64,000 nt of DNA from Typhlomys cinereus (taxonomy: Eukaryota > Chordata > Mammalia > Rodentia > Platacanthomyidae), in contig JALPQD010000016.1 of NCBI GenBank assembly GCA_023101885.1, positions 9,487,634-9,551,633 of the forward strand, written 5' to 3'. Under the pieces are notes generated by a model. It saw only the letters and a list, made by a program, of their open reading frames with translations, did not search any database and was not told where the DNA came from. Made by a program: the position numbers and the translations under genes. Below, in pieces: positions 1-11,983 of the stretch (positions are counted from its first letter, which is position 1; each line of letters begins with the position of its first letter).

Positions 1-1985
1 TTAATTCTTTCAGTTTCTTTTTCTCTACTTTACTTTGGTTTCAGTTCATTGATATGGCATTGAGTTGACAAGTATTTTACTTTTTTCTACATCATCTAAA
101 CCAATAGTCTTGCCTGCTCTTGTAATTGACATTTCTTCATATTTTTCTATTAACTAATCCCCACCCCCTTGGCTATAAATTACCTTTCCTTGTCTTTTGG
201 CATGTATGTGATATTTTGATTTGAGGCTGGACCTTATTTGTCTCATGTTAGTATTTTGGCTGTTGATTCTGGCTGTCAAAATGCTTTGGATAAATTTTGC
301 CACTTTGAGGTGTGCTTTAAAGATTTTGCAGTATGTATCTGGAGGACACTTCACTCCAGGGATAATTAATCCATACTTCTAAGGTGTAATTCTCTGAAGT
401 CTCTACCAAATGGCCTGGCTAATCACTGAAGTTTATATCCCCTTGCTGGTTAGACTTTGAACAACTCCTTCCTTTCTGTGAGCTTTGAAAAATTTTTGTT
501 TTACACTATGATATTTTTATCCAAGTCCTGTGAAGTTTTACCTCATGTATGCATATCCAAGTACTCAATAAAACCTTAAAGAATGTCTACTATCAATGTC
601 TGAAGCTGTATTCAACCTATTTTCTCCTTTCTGAAACTTTCCTGCTATTTAAACTACATAAACCTCCCTGAACTCTGATCTGTACCTGCTGACATCCAGG
701 AGACATTCAAGCTCTGTTTGAAGTCTCCTTTGAGACAACAATATAGAAATTTCATCTAGGAAAAAAAATACCAATTGCAATACTCAACTAATGTTTTCCA
801 TTTGTTTTCATTCAGGAATTACAGTTTCTATTACAGTATTAGGTACTTTAGTGTCAACATAAAACACCAGAAGGAAATGGCTGAGGAGAAAAGATTTATT
901 TTGGTTTACTTTTCAAATCTATCTTGGTGGGGAAGACAGGATAGAACAGTCAAAGTTATGACAATAGAAGAATGTGGCAGAGACTTCTCACTTTGTAGCA
1001 GATCAGAAAGCAGAAAGGCAGAAAGTGGGGAAAGATAACATACTCACAAATAACCAGTGTATTCCAGATAGACTTACCTCTGAATATTTTCAAGCACAGT
1101 TTCTACAAACCGTGAGCAGGGCATTTAGAAGATGGGAGTGTTGAGAACATTGGCAGATTCACTTAAAAACAGCTCCCATAGTTCACTATGGAAAATACAT
1201 GTGCTACATACATTATACATGATCATCCATTACTGTACAGTATTAAGTCTAGCATTTGATACTTCTCATGTCTTTAATCTCATGTCTTTAGTGGAACTTT
1301 TATGTTCATCAGCATTAAATATCTTATTACTGCATCACAAATTAAAATAAAATAGAAGCAACAGCAGTATATATACCTGTATGCTGGGCATGCATAGTCT
1401 GTTCTTAGCTACCTTTCTAATTACATCTTCAGAATCCTCCTGCTCACTCCATCAACCATGGGCAGAACACATATATTGTTTTTGCAACAGCTCAGTAACA
1501 AAACTTGACTTTTTGGGGATTCATACTTTCTAAATCCTCTACCTGGAGCATTTTCTTCAAGATTCCCTCAATTCATGAGTTCCCTGAGCTAAAAATAAAG
1601 GTATTTGATAAAGTAAAACTATTATAGTCATTTAATCTTTATTAATTCCTGCTTTTACACTGACTGTTCACTTATTCTGACAATACTTTCTTCTTAATAT
1701 GTTTTATTACATGATAATGATTTCCAAATTTATGTTTTTTCTTTCTCTACCACTGGATTGCATACTATTAAAGGAACCTGGTACTCGGTCTATTACATTA
1801 CCTGTGCAATATGATAGTCCCAAAATAAATATTACTCAAGAGCATAAGGTTTCTAGGAAATATAACACTTGAATAATTTTTCCAACAATAAAGATTCTGT
1901 GTAGGTCTCCTAAATTACAGAAAGTTAATTAAGCAAATGTACTTTACAGTATAGTATAATTTAAAACTGAAAGATTTGCAAAACT
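1..1985. other. AT-rich intergenic DNA, no gene seen
   Basis: No coding region or confident repeat was found. Around 430-720 a stretch with AATAAAA (about 567-573) and a pyrimidine-rich run loosely resembles an old LTR 3' region, but I cannot delimit it. The short open frames here, such as 775-1038 and 1132-1350, show no recognisable domain. Confidence 0.6.
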
Positions 1986-2411
1986 TGTCATAGTCAGATA
2001 CAGATGTCAATGTGATGGTTGGGGCTTCTAGCTCTGGGCATATTTTTAAAGAATTAGTAGTTGAGTTAAAGTCCACAATGTATCTGCAGGAGATTGTCCC
2101 AATGATAGGAGGACCCAGCCTATTGTGGGCAAGACTAATTGCTGGACAGGTGAAAAAATAGAGGAAACTTAAGAAGAGGTTGTCATCCTTCTGTATACTT
2201 GGCTAGACGTGCTAATCTGGCAGGTAATGATTGTCCTTCTCTCAGTCATTTCATAGATATGATCTGTCCAGTTTCCTTGGCCCTGGATATTGGTGCAAAG
2301 CTGGACAAGGAACTGAAACTGGGATATTGTAAGCCAAGAATAAATGCCTTTGTTTCCGTATGAGCCAATTGATTTTGAGTTTATCAGCAACAATGCAGAG
2401 TAGCTGTGACA
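1986..2411 (+). mobile_element. Solo LTR, ERVL-MaLR type
   Basis: This copy starts TGTCATAGT and ends in CA. It aligns by eye with copies at 3384-3794, 6120-6549, 11984-12364 and 19362-19784. Shared landmarks in order are a 'gcaggagattgt' block, 'ggctagacgtgct', 'ccagtttccttggccctgg', the AATAAA signal near 2339, and the 'cagcaacaatgcagag' 3' end. MaLR LTRs are non-autonomous relatives of ERVL. No clear 5-bp target duplication remains, so the copy is old. Confidence 0.75.
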
Positions 2412-2861
2412 CTGTGTATCCCTTTTTTATTTTTCTTATGTTCAGACCATATACATCTATTTCTTTATGATTTTTGTAAATGTAACCAATGGTTTTCTGT
2501 TTTCAGTGATGAGAGGATGATTGATAACAAATCATTGTTCTTTGAAAGACACTGCACCTGTTCTAACAAGCCTGCTCTTGTTTATTGGTACCTGCTTCTA
2601 AGCACTTTTATTTACAAAGCACGTTAGAAACTTTGCCCAAATGTGTGAGAAACTTTCACAGTGGCAAACATGAACTCACTATGAATTTCAATTTATATTG
2701 CTTCAACTTGAAGCAAATTTTCAGATGTCATTTACATTCCAGACCTCCCCTAAACAATCAAGCTGAAAGATATAATTTGTGCACCCTCCTTTAGGGATTT
2801 TAGTCTTGACTGTTGTCTCTTGTACTGGTTATCCTAGGAGGACTATTTAGAAAAGCTGGTA
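2412..2861. other. Intergenic, nothing recognised
   Basis: Two overlapping short open frames (2406-2627 and 2585-2794) have no domain, signal peptide or repeat structure. I see no RNA gene or repeat. Confidence 0.6.
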
Positions 2862-3345
2862 CATGTGTATACCAGGGTATTTGTCAGGGTGGGTTAGAGT
2901 AATGGAGTCATAAGCAGCAACCCTAAAATCTCTGTGGTTTAATATATGAGATTGATTTCTTCTTGCAGTTGCATATTTATCATAGATCAGTGGATGGGGA
3001 AGGGGTTCTTCTCTACATTCTGCTTTGGGAGCTGGTCTGATTCCATCAGTCAGAGGCCCAGGAAGAAACAGATGGCTTATCTAAATTAGTATAAAGTCAA
3101 GGAGTATTTCAGCAAGTGGCAATTCACTAAGTTGTCAGCAGAGCATAGGGAACCACAAAAGATACTGAGTACTGGCTCCTATGTTGCTATCTTTCACCTG
3201 CCTTGCCTGGAGCAGGAGACTTCTTTGATTGCAGAGCTGGGAATAAACATTGAGAAATGAAACATGGGCTTTGCACAGCCTCAGACTGAGAATAGCATTC
3301 ATGAGCTGCGCTCACATTTTTTTGGCCAGAGTTTGCCACATTGAC
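2862..3345 (+). repeat. Ancient mammalian interspersed repeat, family unnamed
   Basis: The order 'aaccctaaaatctctgtggt', 'attgatttcttcttgc', 'cagaggcccaggaag', then 'gctcacatttttttggccag' matches the layout I recall for an old repeat found across placental mammals ('ccccaaaatctcagtggctt' followed by 'ctcattggccagaa'). I cannot name the family from memory. The strand follows that recalled orientation. Confidence 0.4.
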
Positions 3346-3383
3346 CCACCTGACAGAATGGACTGGGAATATACATTTTCAAT

Positions 3384-3794
3384 TGTTGCAGTTCACCTAC
3401 ATGGTTGCTGGTAATGACCGATCAAATAGCTTAAGGGAACAAGGGGTTTATTTGTTTACGATAGCCAGGTTACAGTCTGTCAAGTTTGATGGGAGAGCAG
3501 CGCACCATCAGGGCCAAGGAACTGGCAACACCATCTCTACGTAATGGTTGAGAGAGGGATGGTCCTTACTTGCAAGACCAGCATATCTGGCCAAATATAC
3601 ACAAGGATGCTGACTCTCAACCAGCTCTCTGTGTTTTATTCCAGGGCCTAATCCCACCCATTTGGACCTTCCCCATCAGTCAGTCTCTTGCAGGCTTGCT
3701 CTGGGCTCACTTAACTCAACCACTGATTCTCTACAAATGTGCTCAAAGCTCAAACCCTCAACTGTCAAGTTGACACCTGTGCCTAACTATGACA
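3384..3794 (-). mobile_element. Solo LTR, ERVL-MaLR type (reverse)
   Basis: Reverse-strand copy of the 6120-6549 LTR. It runs from TGTTGCAG on the plus strand to ACTATGACA, the complement of the TGTCATAGT start. The reversed polyadenylation region appears near 3435-3460 ('aagggaacaaggggttta'). Flanks TCAAT and CCAAC match at only 3 of 5 positions, so the target duplication has decayed. Confidence 0.78.
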
Positions 3795-4907
3795 CCAACA
3801 ACTATTTTCTTATTTCATTTAAATGTAATTTATATTGACAGGAGTAGTATTCAAGGGGCAACCTCTCAGGACTGGTAGATTTATTGCAGAAATGGTGCCT
3901 TCTCTCAAATATGCTTATCAACTTTTTGAACTTTTATCAGTTTTAAAAGTTAGGTGACTTCAGCTGTCAAGTGATAATCTCTATTTTTGATCAGTATAAT
4001 TTTTGAATTTTTTGAGTGGTGTCATAACTGATCATGGAAGATAGGATTCTGGGAACCATTAATAATCAAACATTTTAAATGAAAGGATTTCAGAAAGTAA
4101 CTTTCTTTTTACATGATGAAAGTGACAACTTGTTGACAGATGACTGTTACATGCCCTCCAATTTGGTGAAATGATTTTTTTAAAGGACAGAGAGTATCAA
4201 ACCATTCCATGTCAAGGTATACACATTTGATATTTGGTAATTTATTCATTTAATTGTGACTTTGGAAAAAATACGAAGCACTTACTCTTTTTAAAAAGAA
4301 ATAAAGATAATAGAAAATAGCAAATAGCAAAACAAAAAAAAATTTTTTTTTTGTTGTTTTGAGTCAGCCAAAACAAACAACCCTAATATACAATCAGTCA
4401 AATTACAGGGTCTATTTCTTGTTTGTACTGCATGAGCTTCACAGGATAGCCTGTGGACTCGGTTTCCCATCATCTAGAGTTGGAGTCTTACATAAAACAT
4501 TTTAATTTTGGCTATTAAAAGGCAGAAACATGCAATATAAGGAATTGTGTACTGACTACTCTTGTTTCTACTTAGGAGCTACATGTAATCATTCTGTTCA
4601 GATTTCATTCATCAATGTAGGTCAGGTGGCCACATCTAGGTTACAAAGAAGTAAGGAAATGTAACCTTATTCTTTCATTGGAAGGAGAACCAGAAGTTTT
4701 GGTGAACTATGACTGACACCATCACAATGAGCAATGACATTTATTTGAAATTTACATTAAGATATGTTTTGTCATTCCAACATTTGCAAAATTCATGTAA
4801 TTGCTAAAGTTCTGTTTAAAACATGGTTTAATTATTTGTAGAAATAATTATTCATCTGATGAATCATGTATGACACAGTACATATTTTAGCTTTTGTAAA
4901 AGTGAAC
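3795..4907. other. AT-rich intergenic, nothing recognised
   Basis: The tract 4280-4370 is A/T homopolymer-rich. No gene, RNA or well-bounded repeat was recognised. Confidence 0.55.
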
Positions 4908-5240
4908 TTTATTGGGCAGGGAAGACAGCTTAGTGGTAAAAATTTGGTCCACTAAAGACTGATGGCCTGTGTTCGAGCAATGAAACACATACAAATGCTT
5001 ATGTGTTGGGACACTTTTGTAATTCCAGCAATGCTACAGGAGGATTGGGGCAGACATGGGAAAAGTGGTCAAAAACTTAATGCTCAATGGTCATCTAGTT
5101 TGGTATATGCTGCCTAGAACAGAAAATCGAGAGAAATCCCCACCTCCAAATCTAAGGGGGAAAGCAAGAGCCAAGTCCTGATAGGTTGTTTTCTGACTTC
5201 TGCAGAAGTGGTAAACATGCCCATGTGCACTCCTTCTTCC
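4908..5240 (+). mobile_element. Composite SINE, RSINE1-like, diverged
   Basis: A tRNA-like head ('agacagcttagtggtaaaaa', with a B-box remnant at 'gtgttcgagcaat') is followed by a B1-like part ('tgttgggacacttttgtaat', 'caggaggattggggcagaca'). The tail has the composite's usual 'cttctgcagaagtggtaaac atgcccatgtgcac' pattern. Divergence is high, so this is an old insertion. A 124-codon open frame on the other strand (5091-5465) crosses its tail and is not a gene. Confidence 0.55.
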
Positions 5241-5465
5241 TATACACACGTGGGGAAGGGCTCTCTTTCTTTCTCTCCTGCCCCTCCATTTCCCTCTGTC
5301 ATGCAAACACATCAGGCAAATGAAATTTAATTTTTTTGTTTTCATACCTGGATAACATGAATTTTCATCATTTTCACACCTTATTATCCAGCTAATCTCT
5401 CCTTTTTCCACTGCAAACATTTTATTCTCTACCAGTCTCCTTCCTAATTGCCCACCGAGTTTCAC

Positions 5466-6119
5466 CTGGGTTGCATTTTATGCCTAGACATTTTCTAGAG
5501 TGATTTATCAGTGGGCATACCATTGAGGAGAGTAGCTCTGTAACTAGCAATAACCCTCAATAGTTTCCCAAGAAGATGTGGAGCCTCTTTGGGTCTTTCT
5601 CCCATCCATGGTGAAATGTGGATAGGCCAAATCTTATGTAGGTCTTGTGTAAATTCACAAAACTATAGCAAGTTTATGAATACAGCAGTTCTGCAATGTC
5701 CAGAAGATTCTGTCTGACAGCATTTCTCCCCAACTTGGACTCTGATATCCTCACCACCCCCTCTTCCATGATTTTGCCTCAGATTTGAGGTCAGGATGAT
5801 TTAGATGTCCTGTTTGGGGTAGAGCAGTCCACAGTCAGCTATTTTCTACCCTCTGGTCAGTTGTGATTGTTTGTATTAAATATCTTCCTTTGCAAAAGGT
5901 AGCTTCTAGGTTAAGTATAGAAAATTTCTCTAATCTATGGGTGTAATTATAAACATTTTGATGACATGTAAATGTCATGTCTTTATTGCTTAATCATTTG
6001 CCATGAGGCCTATGACTGTTCCTTCTACAAATTCTTGGCTTGCTTTACCATACCAAGAATACTATACCATATCAACCAAGCAGGACTTAAATCTACTCAG
6101 AAATCATTTGGTTACCCCT
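5466..6119 (-). mobile_element. L1 LINE 3' UTR fragment (reverse)
   Basis: The order of blocks matches the rodent L1 3' UTR read backwards: a 'ccccctcttccatgattttg' block near 5757, then 'gagcagtccacagtcagcta', then 'ggtcagttgtgattgtttgt', then 'tctaatctatgggtgtaatt'. The same order occurs at 56560-57210. Only UTR remains, with no ORF2. It abuts the LTR starting at 6120. Confidence 0.72.
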
Positions 6120-6549
6120 TGTCATAGTTAGGCATAGGTAACTTGACAGTTGAAGATTTGAGCTTTGGGCACATTTGTAGAGAATTAGTGGTTGAGTTAG
6201 GCCCAGAGCAAATCTGCAGGAGATTGTCTAGCTGATGGGGAAGGTCCAGCCTATGGTCGGTGGGGCTAAGCCCTGAACAGAGGAACAAAATTCTGAGAGT
6301 CAGTTGAAAAAGATGGCATCCTTCTGTACACTTGGCTAGACATGCTGGTCTGGCAAGTAAGGATCGTCCCTCTCTCAGCTGTTATGTGGTGATGGTTTGG
6401 CCAGTTTCCTAGGCCCTGGTGTTTGTGCATGCTCTCCCGTCAAACTGTGCTAAGAACTGTAACCAGTAATCATGAGAGAAAATAAACCCCTTGTTCCCTT
6501 AAGCCATTTGATGGTCATTTATTAGTAACCATGCAGGAAAACTGGAACA
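6120..6549 (+). mobile_element. 5' LTR of an ERVL-MaLR element
   Basis: Starts TGTCATAGTTAGGC and ends GGAACA, with an AATAAA signal at 6481-6486. Unlike the other copies in the window it still has internal sequence downstream, starting with a recognisable primer-binding site. It is the best reference copy for this LTR family here. Confidence 0.82.
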
Positions 6550-6572
6550 GAATTTGATACCCAGGAAGTGGG
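6550..6572 (+). other. Primer-binding site, tRNA-Leu type
   Basis: Directly after the LTR lies GATACCCAGGAAGTGGGGT. It resembles the complement of the tRNA-Leu 3' end (TGGTACCAGGAGTGGGGT), with one substitution and two single-base insertions. A tRNA-Leu primer is characteristic of ERVL and MaLR elements, so this supports the classification. It is too degraded to be presumed functional. Confidence 0.7.
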
Positions 6573-7775
6573 GTGTTGTTGATAAATCTGATTAAGTGGA
6601 TTTTGTGGCTTTTGAATGGTTTTGCCAGACAAAGTTTGAAATGTTTGAAGATTTTGACTTTGTGGATTACCAATACTGTTCTGCAGAGTTTTGTGGGCCA
6701 TTTAGAAAATAGTGATGCTGAGAGAGTTCTGAATTGTTTGGGCCCAGTTTCTGATGAGGGGAATAAGGACTTTGGTAAAACTGAATTTAAAGACTATGGA
6801 CTGGTTTGCTTGATAGAGGAGAGTTGTGATGACAGCCTTGAGAATTTGCATGAGGAAAGGGCAGGCAGCCAAATAGCTGCCATTGTTGGAGAAATGAGCA
6901 TCAAGGCAGGAAAACCTAGTGACTTGCATTGGGATGGTGGAAGATGTGAAAAACAACTGTATGGCGAGTTCGTGGGTTGAAATCCTGGATTCCTCCAGGG
7001 GCTGAAAACCCGAGTTGAAGCTGTTTCTTACTCTTTGAAAGTTTTGGATCCCTAGAAAGATCTTTTCCAGACTCAGCAAGTTAAAGTTGGTGTAGCTATG
7101 GCTCCAGTGGAGCAAACTACATTTCAGCCTTGCTGTGAACTTCGCCAACGTCTCTCAGGTGGTACTGGTTTTGGTGTACGATTACAGAGTTCGTGGGAAG
7201 CAGCAAAAGCTTGGCACCAAGTGGCAGGCATAGAGTTTCTGCAAGGAAAGGTGAAGCTTTTAATTGCAGAGGCAAACCCAGAGTGTTGGAGATGCCAGAA
7301 TCATGGGATGTATGCTGAGGATGGCTGCTAGTGGAGATTCGGCCTGGTTCAGACAACTTCGAGCTGTGAACAGGGACTTGGATTGCCTAGAATTTTTGAG
7401 CCACCATGACTACATGATGAGCAACAAAAGATGGACATTGAAATACAGGATATAGTAATTGATTTGTTGGATTTGAATTTAATGTAATGTTTTCTTACTG
7501 TGTCATGATACTTTTATTTTGATATTTTATATTGTTGAAGTATTTGACATATTTTGATTTAACAGACTTTTTTAAGACTTTCAGTTCCAACATTTTAATA
7601 ACTGAACTTTTGATTACAGAACATTTTAAAATTTGTCTATGAGGAACTTTTAGAGATTTAGGATTAATAAAATTAAATGTATTTATATTTTTAAGATAAC
7701 TTTTAACACCTATGGGACAGGATTGAAGGTTACAGTTTAAAAGTGCTAAGTTTTTGTGTCAAGTTGACAAGGGGT
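6573..7775 (+). mobile_element. MaLR internal region, non-coding
   Basis: Sequence continues from the primer-binding site to a 'gtgtcaagttgacaagggg' segment near 7760-7775, which I take as the distal end before the missing 3' LTR. MaLR internal regions lack recognisable gag or pol genes. Open frames here (135 codons at 6573-6980 and 148 on the reverse strand at 6702-7148) show no capsid, protease or polymerase motif. The element is truncated: no second LTR follows. Confidence 0.6.
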
Positions 7776-8757
7776 GGGAGAGAATAATACCTTACCATTA
7801 TGGACGATGTTAAATGAATGAATTTGTAGTTATTCTTTTCTAACCTAAGGTTTGTGTAGTTGTTCTTTTTAAAGGGAGAAGAATTTCTTTCTTTTTCATC
7901 TTTTGGGGATTTTAACCACAGATTGTTGCTCAATTTTGTCAAATATTCTTTGTGTATCAGTTGATTTGTTAACACAAACCCCACAAATTGAGGACTCTAA
8001 CGCACAAGATTCACATCACTTCAGAAGCTAGTGAGTCTTGAGTATTCTCAAATATCCACTCTACTGAGTAGCCAACAAAACATCTGTGGGTTTCTCCAGT
8101 GACAGCCCCTTCACAATACTCAGGTTCAATAACTTCCTAGGAAGATTCAAGGGGGTTGGGAAAATTTCATCTTATAGTTATAGATTTATCATGATGACAT
8201 CATCCATTGTTTCATTTACCTCCATCTCTAGTTGGTCTTTCTTCTAGAGAGGTCACGTTCAGAACTGAAAGTTGCTATACAGTAATCACAGGATTGGCTC
8301 CTCTTGTGAGCAGTCTCTTTTCTCAAGCTGTTTAGACCACTTGTTCCCATACTACTCACTCATTAGCATAAACTGTTAAAATCAAAGAAGCTCCTATAGA
8401 ATAACAATGCACACTACTATCACTAGGGAAATTCTCAAGTCCTCAGGTGTTCTCTGTTAGGAACATGAGAAGAAAATAGAAGTTCATTCTATTTTTATAG
8501 TACACAAGATATTCATCCTTCCTTCCTCTCATCCCTTGACAGATGGTCTTCTTTCACCCTTTCAAATTATTTCAGCACCTCTCACATTGTTGCTATTGCT
8601 GATTTATACAAATATTTGAGACCACTGAAGAACAGGAAGTATTTTATGGTGACTCTGTTTATTTCTTCTTTGATATCCCTTCTTTATCTGAAAACATAAG
8701 TTCATGGTCTCATTGTTTTCCTTCTATCTCAGGAATTTACCTTAATATGGTGACATT
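7776..8757. other. Intergenic, possible decayed L1 piece
   Basis: Near 7935-7970 a short stretch ('ttgtcaaatattctttgtgt') faintly recalls the reverse of a mid-ORF2 L1 segment. It is too short to call. The rest, including two pyrimidine-rich runs near 8220 and 8520, is unassigned. Confidence 0.4.
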
Positions 8758-8770
8758 GAAACCTTCAGTG

Positions 8771-9077
8771 GGGGCTGGAGAGGTAGCTCAGGGGTTAAGC
8801 TTCTGCCTTGCAGGCAAAAGGTCCTGAGTTCGGATCCTAGACCCCACATATAGACGCTGGGTGGAAGCGGGGGCAGCCTGCATTTCTGGTCCTGGTAGGG
8901 AGGAGGCTGTGAATCCCAGGGCAGAGTAAACAAGGAGGAGGTGGAGGCGTCCATGGTAGTTCCTGAATTCACCCATGCTTCTACACACGCACACACACAA
9001 ACACACATACACACATGCACACATGCACAATTGAATAAATAAAAAAAAAGATTTGTCATGAAAGTTTAAAAAAAAAA
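8771..9077 (+). mobile_element. Young tRNA-derived SINE, full length
   Basis: The head starts GGGGCTGGAGAGGTAGCTCA, with a Pol III A box TAGCTCAGGGG and a B-box-like GAGTTCGGATCC. A body of about 170 bases follows, then an (AC)n tract and an A-rich tail. Flanking repeats GAAACCTTCAGTG (8758-8770) and GAAACCCTCAGTG (9078-9090) differ at one base and mark a 13-bp target duplication. Sister copies lie at 9205-9493, 45748-46010 and 57232-57552. Head and tail follow the B2-like plan, but the body is one I do not recognise. Confidence 0.85.
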
Positions 9078-9204
9078 GAAACCCTCAGTGTTGTTTGAAA
9101 AAGGATTTTTCTATTATTTCTAAATTATAATTTACTGTAATTCTAGTATGGTGAATTATCTTTCAGCAGTAAACATCCTATTATTTTATCTTCATTTTTG
9201 TTTT

Positions 9205-9493
9205 TTTTAATTTTTTTTATTATTTATCCAATTGTGTGTGTATGCGTTTGTGCGCTTGTGTGTATGTATGTTTGTATGTGTAGAACCACGGACGAATTCC
9301 TGAACCACCGTGAACTGCCTCCACCTCCTCCTTGTTTACTCTGCCCGGGGATTCACAGGCTCCGCCCTACCAGGACCAGAAACGCAGGCCGCCCCCGCTT
9401 CCGCCTGGCGTCTATACGTGGGGTCTAGGATCCAAACTCAGGACCTTCCGCCTACAAGGCAGAGGCTTAACCCCTGATCCACCTCTCCAGCCC
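9205..9493 (-). mobile_element. Young tRNA-derived SINE (reverse)
   Basis: Reverse-strand copy of the 8771 family. A T-rich tail comes first, then (TG)n, then the body with several intact CpGs, and the head complement 'acctctccagccc' ends at 9493. It lies about 130 bases from the plus-strand copy, giving an inverted pair. No clear target duplication was found next to the T-rich side. Confidence 0.85.
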
Positions 9494-10419
9494 TGTTGTA
9501 ATTAGCATCTCTTCTATAGGTAAAGTTTTTCTATCTTTGGATTCTTCAATACTTTGTCTTTGCGTTTTGTTTTTTGCAGACTGAAAGTATATCTAAGCTT
9601 AATTGTGTCTATTCAATATTTTCAAATATGCATTTATCATGTTTGGTATGTTCTTTTTCAATCACTGGTTTAGTATCTGCCACGTATCTTGGGAAACCAT
9701 GAAATGATAACATTTGTTATCAATATCTCTTCTCCATTCATTAGTGTCATTGCATATAAATCACACCTCTAAAATTGTCCCTAGTTCTTGAATCTTTTAG
9801 TTTCTCTTTTACTATTATTATTACATTTCCTCACTAATTTTTACATTGGTGATGTCAAGAATCATGACAAGTTCTGATATTCTTCACACTTTTCTGTGGT
9901 ATTTTAATTTCTACCATTTGAAAAAAAACATACTTATTTGCTACTTTTCTCATTTTCTTTCACTAGAACACTTAATGCCTTAGTATCAATTATTTTAACT
10001 TCTTTCTCTTCCATTCAAAACAACAGTGTGATAAACTCAGTCTGTTGTTTAATGATCACTTGCTCCCACATTTTGGTGTGTATGGGGGGGTGTTTGTGGT
10101 CTTTATGGAAATATTGAGTCTTTGTTAAGGTGGCTACAGGTTAGGATGAAAAATATTATTTACATTGCTATAGTTGTTACATGCCTCATATTTTTTGAAC
10201 TGTTTTCATATGCTCTCCTGACTCTTGATCTCCTAATTCCTTCTTGAAACCTACATCTTGTAATACTTTTTGCACTGAAATCCCTTATTTATTACACACA
10301 GCCTAGTGGCTTGGTAGTCTCGTATGGTGGGTAGAAAGGAAAGAATTCTATTTTCTTCCAAATAAATCTTAGTGTTTCACTGGGAATATGTTTTGGGCTT
10401 GTGGATTGTCATACACTGG
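9494..10419. other. AT-rich intergenic, nothing recognised
   Basis: No repeat boundary, exon-like frame or RNA gene was recognised. Confidence 0.55.
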
Positions 10420-10620
10420 AATTATTTAGATATGAAGTACAAGGCTCATGAGTTGAAGGCAAACAGTGTAAACCACAGCATGAATTATTGACAGGTGATG
10501 AGGACTCTGACCTAATCAATTACTCTTGATAGATGGGTAATTTCATGGCAGCATTGGAAGGTGATGGAAATGTCTGGAACAATACATATTTGGAGAAAGA
10601 GTGTTTCAGAAAGCTGGTAT
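10420..10620 (+). repeat. Possible decayed MaLR-type LTR
   Basis: 'gatgaggactctgacctaat' and 'atggcagcattggaaggtga' are arranged as in mammalian MaLR-like LTRs that I recall, but ends and polyadenylation region cannot be placed. Low-confidence call. Confidence 0.3.
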
Positions 10621-11983
10621 TTGTAGGGTAATTCATGTGTCCAGCCTTTTCTGCTCTGCTGCCTGAACAAAGCTCTACCATGGTCTTTCCAACAGTCTTA
10701 TACCTACAGTATCTATCAATATATCTATACTTATACCTATATTCATATCATTTATATCTATTTCCTATCTTAAGAAAACTGTGTGCACAGTCTTTCCCCT
10801 CCTCCACACATGAAATCTTGTACCACTTTATATTGTGTATGTTCCTTGAATATTGTCTCAAGACATTAAGCATGTTCTTGAATTTTATAAATGCAATAAC
10901 AATCAATTTTATTATGCTTCATTCTATTTGAAGATTTTGCAGAAATAGAATCTTGATGGTAGTAGTAAATTACTTCTGAGTGTAGTTCATTTGAAGTTAT
11001 TTGCAACTGATTTTAAATCATATCTTCTACAATACCCTCAAATATTGAATGGCAATATTGTTGATAACAAAGTGAATTTTTAAATCAAATGCAAGTTCTG
11101 AGATTGCTTTGTTTGGCAACACCAAAACTGTTTGCTATTTAGATTTGTTTCTGCTTGATTCACTTGCTTAATCAAAAAATCCATGTTGCTGCCTGGAACC
11201 TGTAGTTCCCAGGATTTTACAGTTTTTATGTTGACATCAAAATTACTGACAGTTTTTTTTAAAACCAGGAAGGGTTGCTGTATGAAAATTTGTTAAAGAC
11301 TCATCGAACTTGACTTGCATTTATCTCAATTGATCGATTGCACTTACACTAGAAATTTTCACATTTGTTACAATACACTCTGGAAAGAAAAATAGCTGAG
11401 AGTATAAATTAGCTCATATTTGCTCTAACGGCAAACATGAAAGGGAGTACATTAAAGCTAATCATCCTTCTATTACCTTGTCATCGCTGCGTTTTTACTG
11501 ATACATGATGTGAAATGGAAAACAAGGGAGCCCTGGGAGTGCAGTGCTGATGCAGTGTAGCAGCCATCAGCTTGATTCCTCTGCTCCTCAGCATCTGCCA
11601 CATGGGCTGTGCAAACCAGGTACCCGACCATCAACTTTGGAATTTCGAAGGAGAATAACAAAACTTGGGTTTAGCAAACTTGGGAGAAATCAAACATGTA
11701 AAGGATTAACAGGATGAAGATCTCGCATTAATTTTACAGATACTAGAGAGAAATTCATCATCCTCACTTTGCAGATAGATGGGCTGCTTTCATGATTATT
11801 TAATCATCTTAAAATTAGAAACGAACAGCCAATCTCTAGCCAAAATTATTTACAGAATCTAATTTAATGGAAAACATTTGTATCAGTACTTGTCCTTCTA
11901 GAAAATATGATATTGAGGACTCCACAGTAGTGACATGGAGATGAACTCCAAAAGGAGTGGCAGGGTGAGGCTTGCTTGCTATT
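10621..11983. other. Intergenic, nothing recognised
   Basis: A run of TA/CTATA-type simple sequence lies near 10700-10770. The remainder is unassigned AT-rich DNA. Confidence 0.55.

Noticed and set aside
5091..5465. 124-codon reverse frame with Cys/Arg-rich segment
   Set aside because: It crosses a SINE tail and adjacent unassigned sequence; no domain or homologous pattern recognised.
6573..7148. Open frames of 135 and 148 codons on opposite strands
   Set aside because: They overlap in MaLR internal sequence, show no retroviral motif and no domain.
8801..8845. Possible tRNA gene at the SINE head
   Set aside because: A and B boxes and an anticodon arm exist, but the acceptor stem is absent and it is embedded in a SINE with target duplications.
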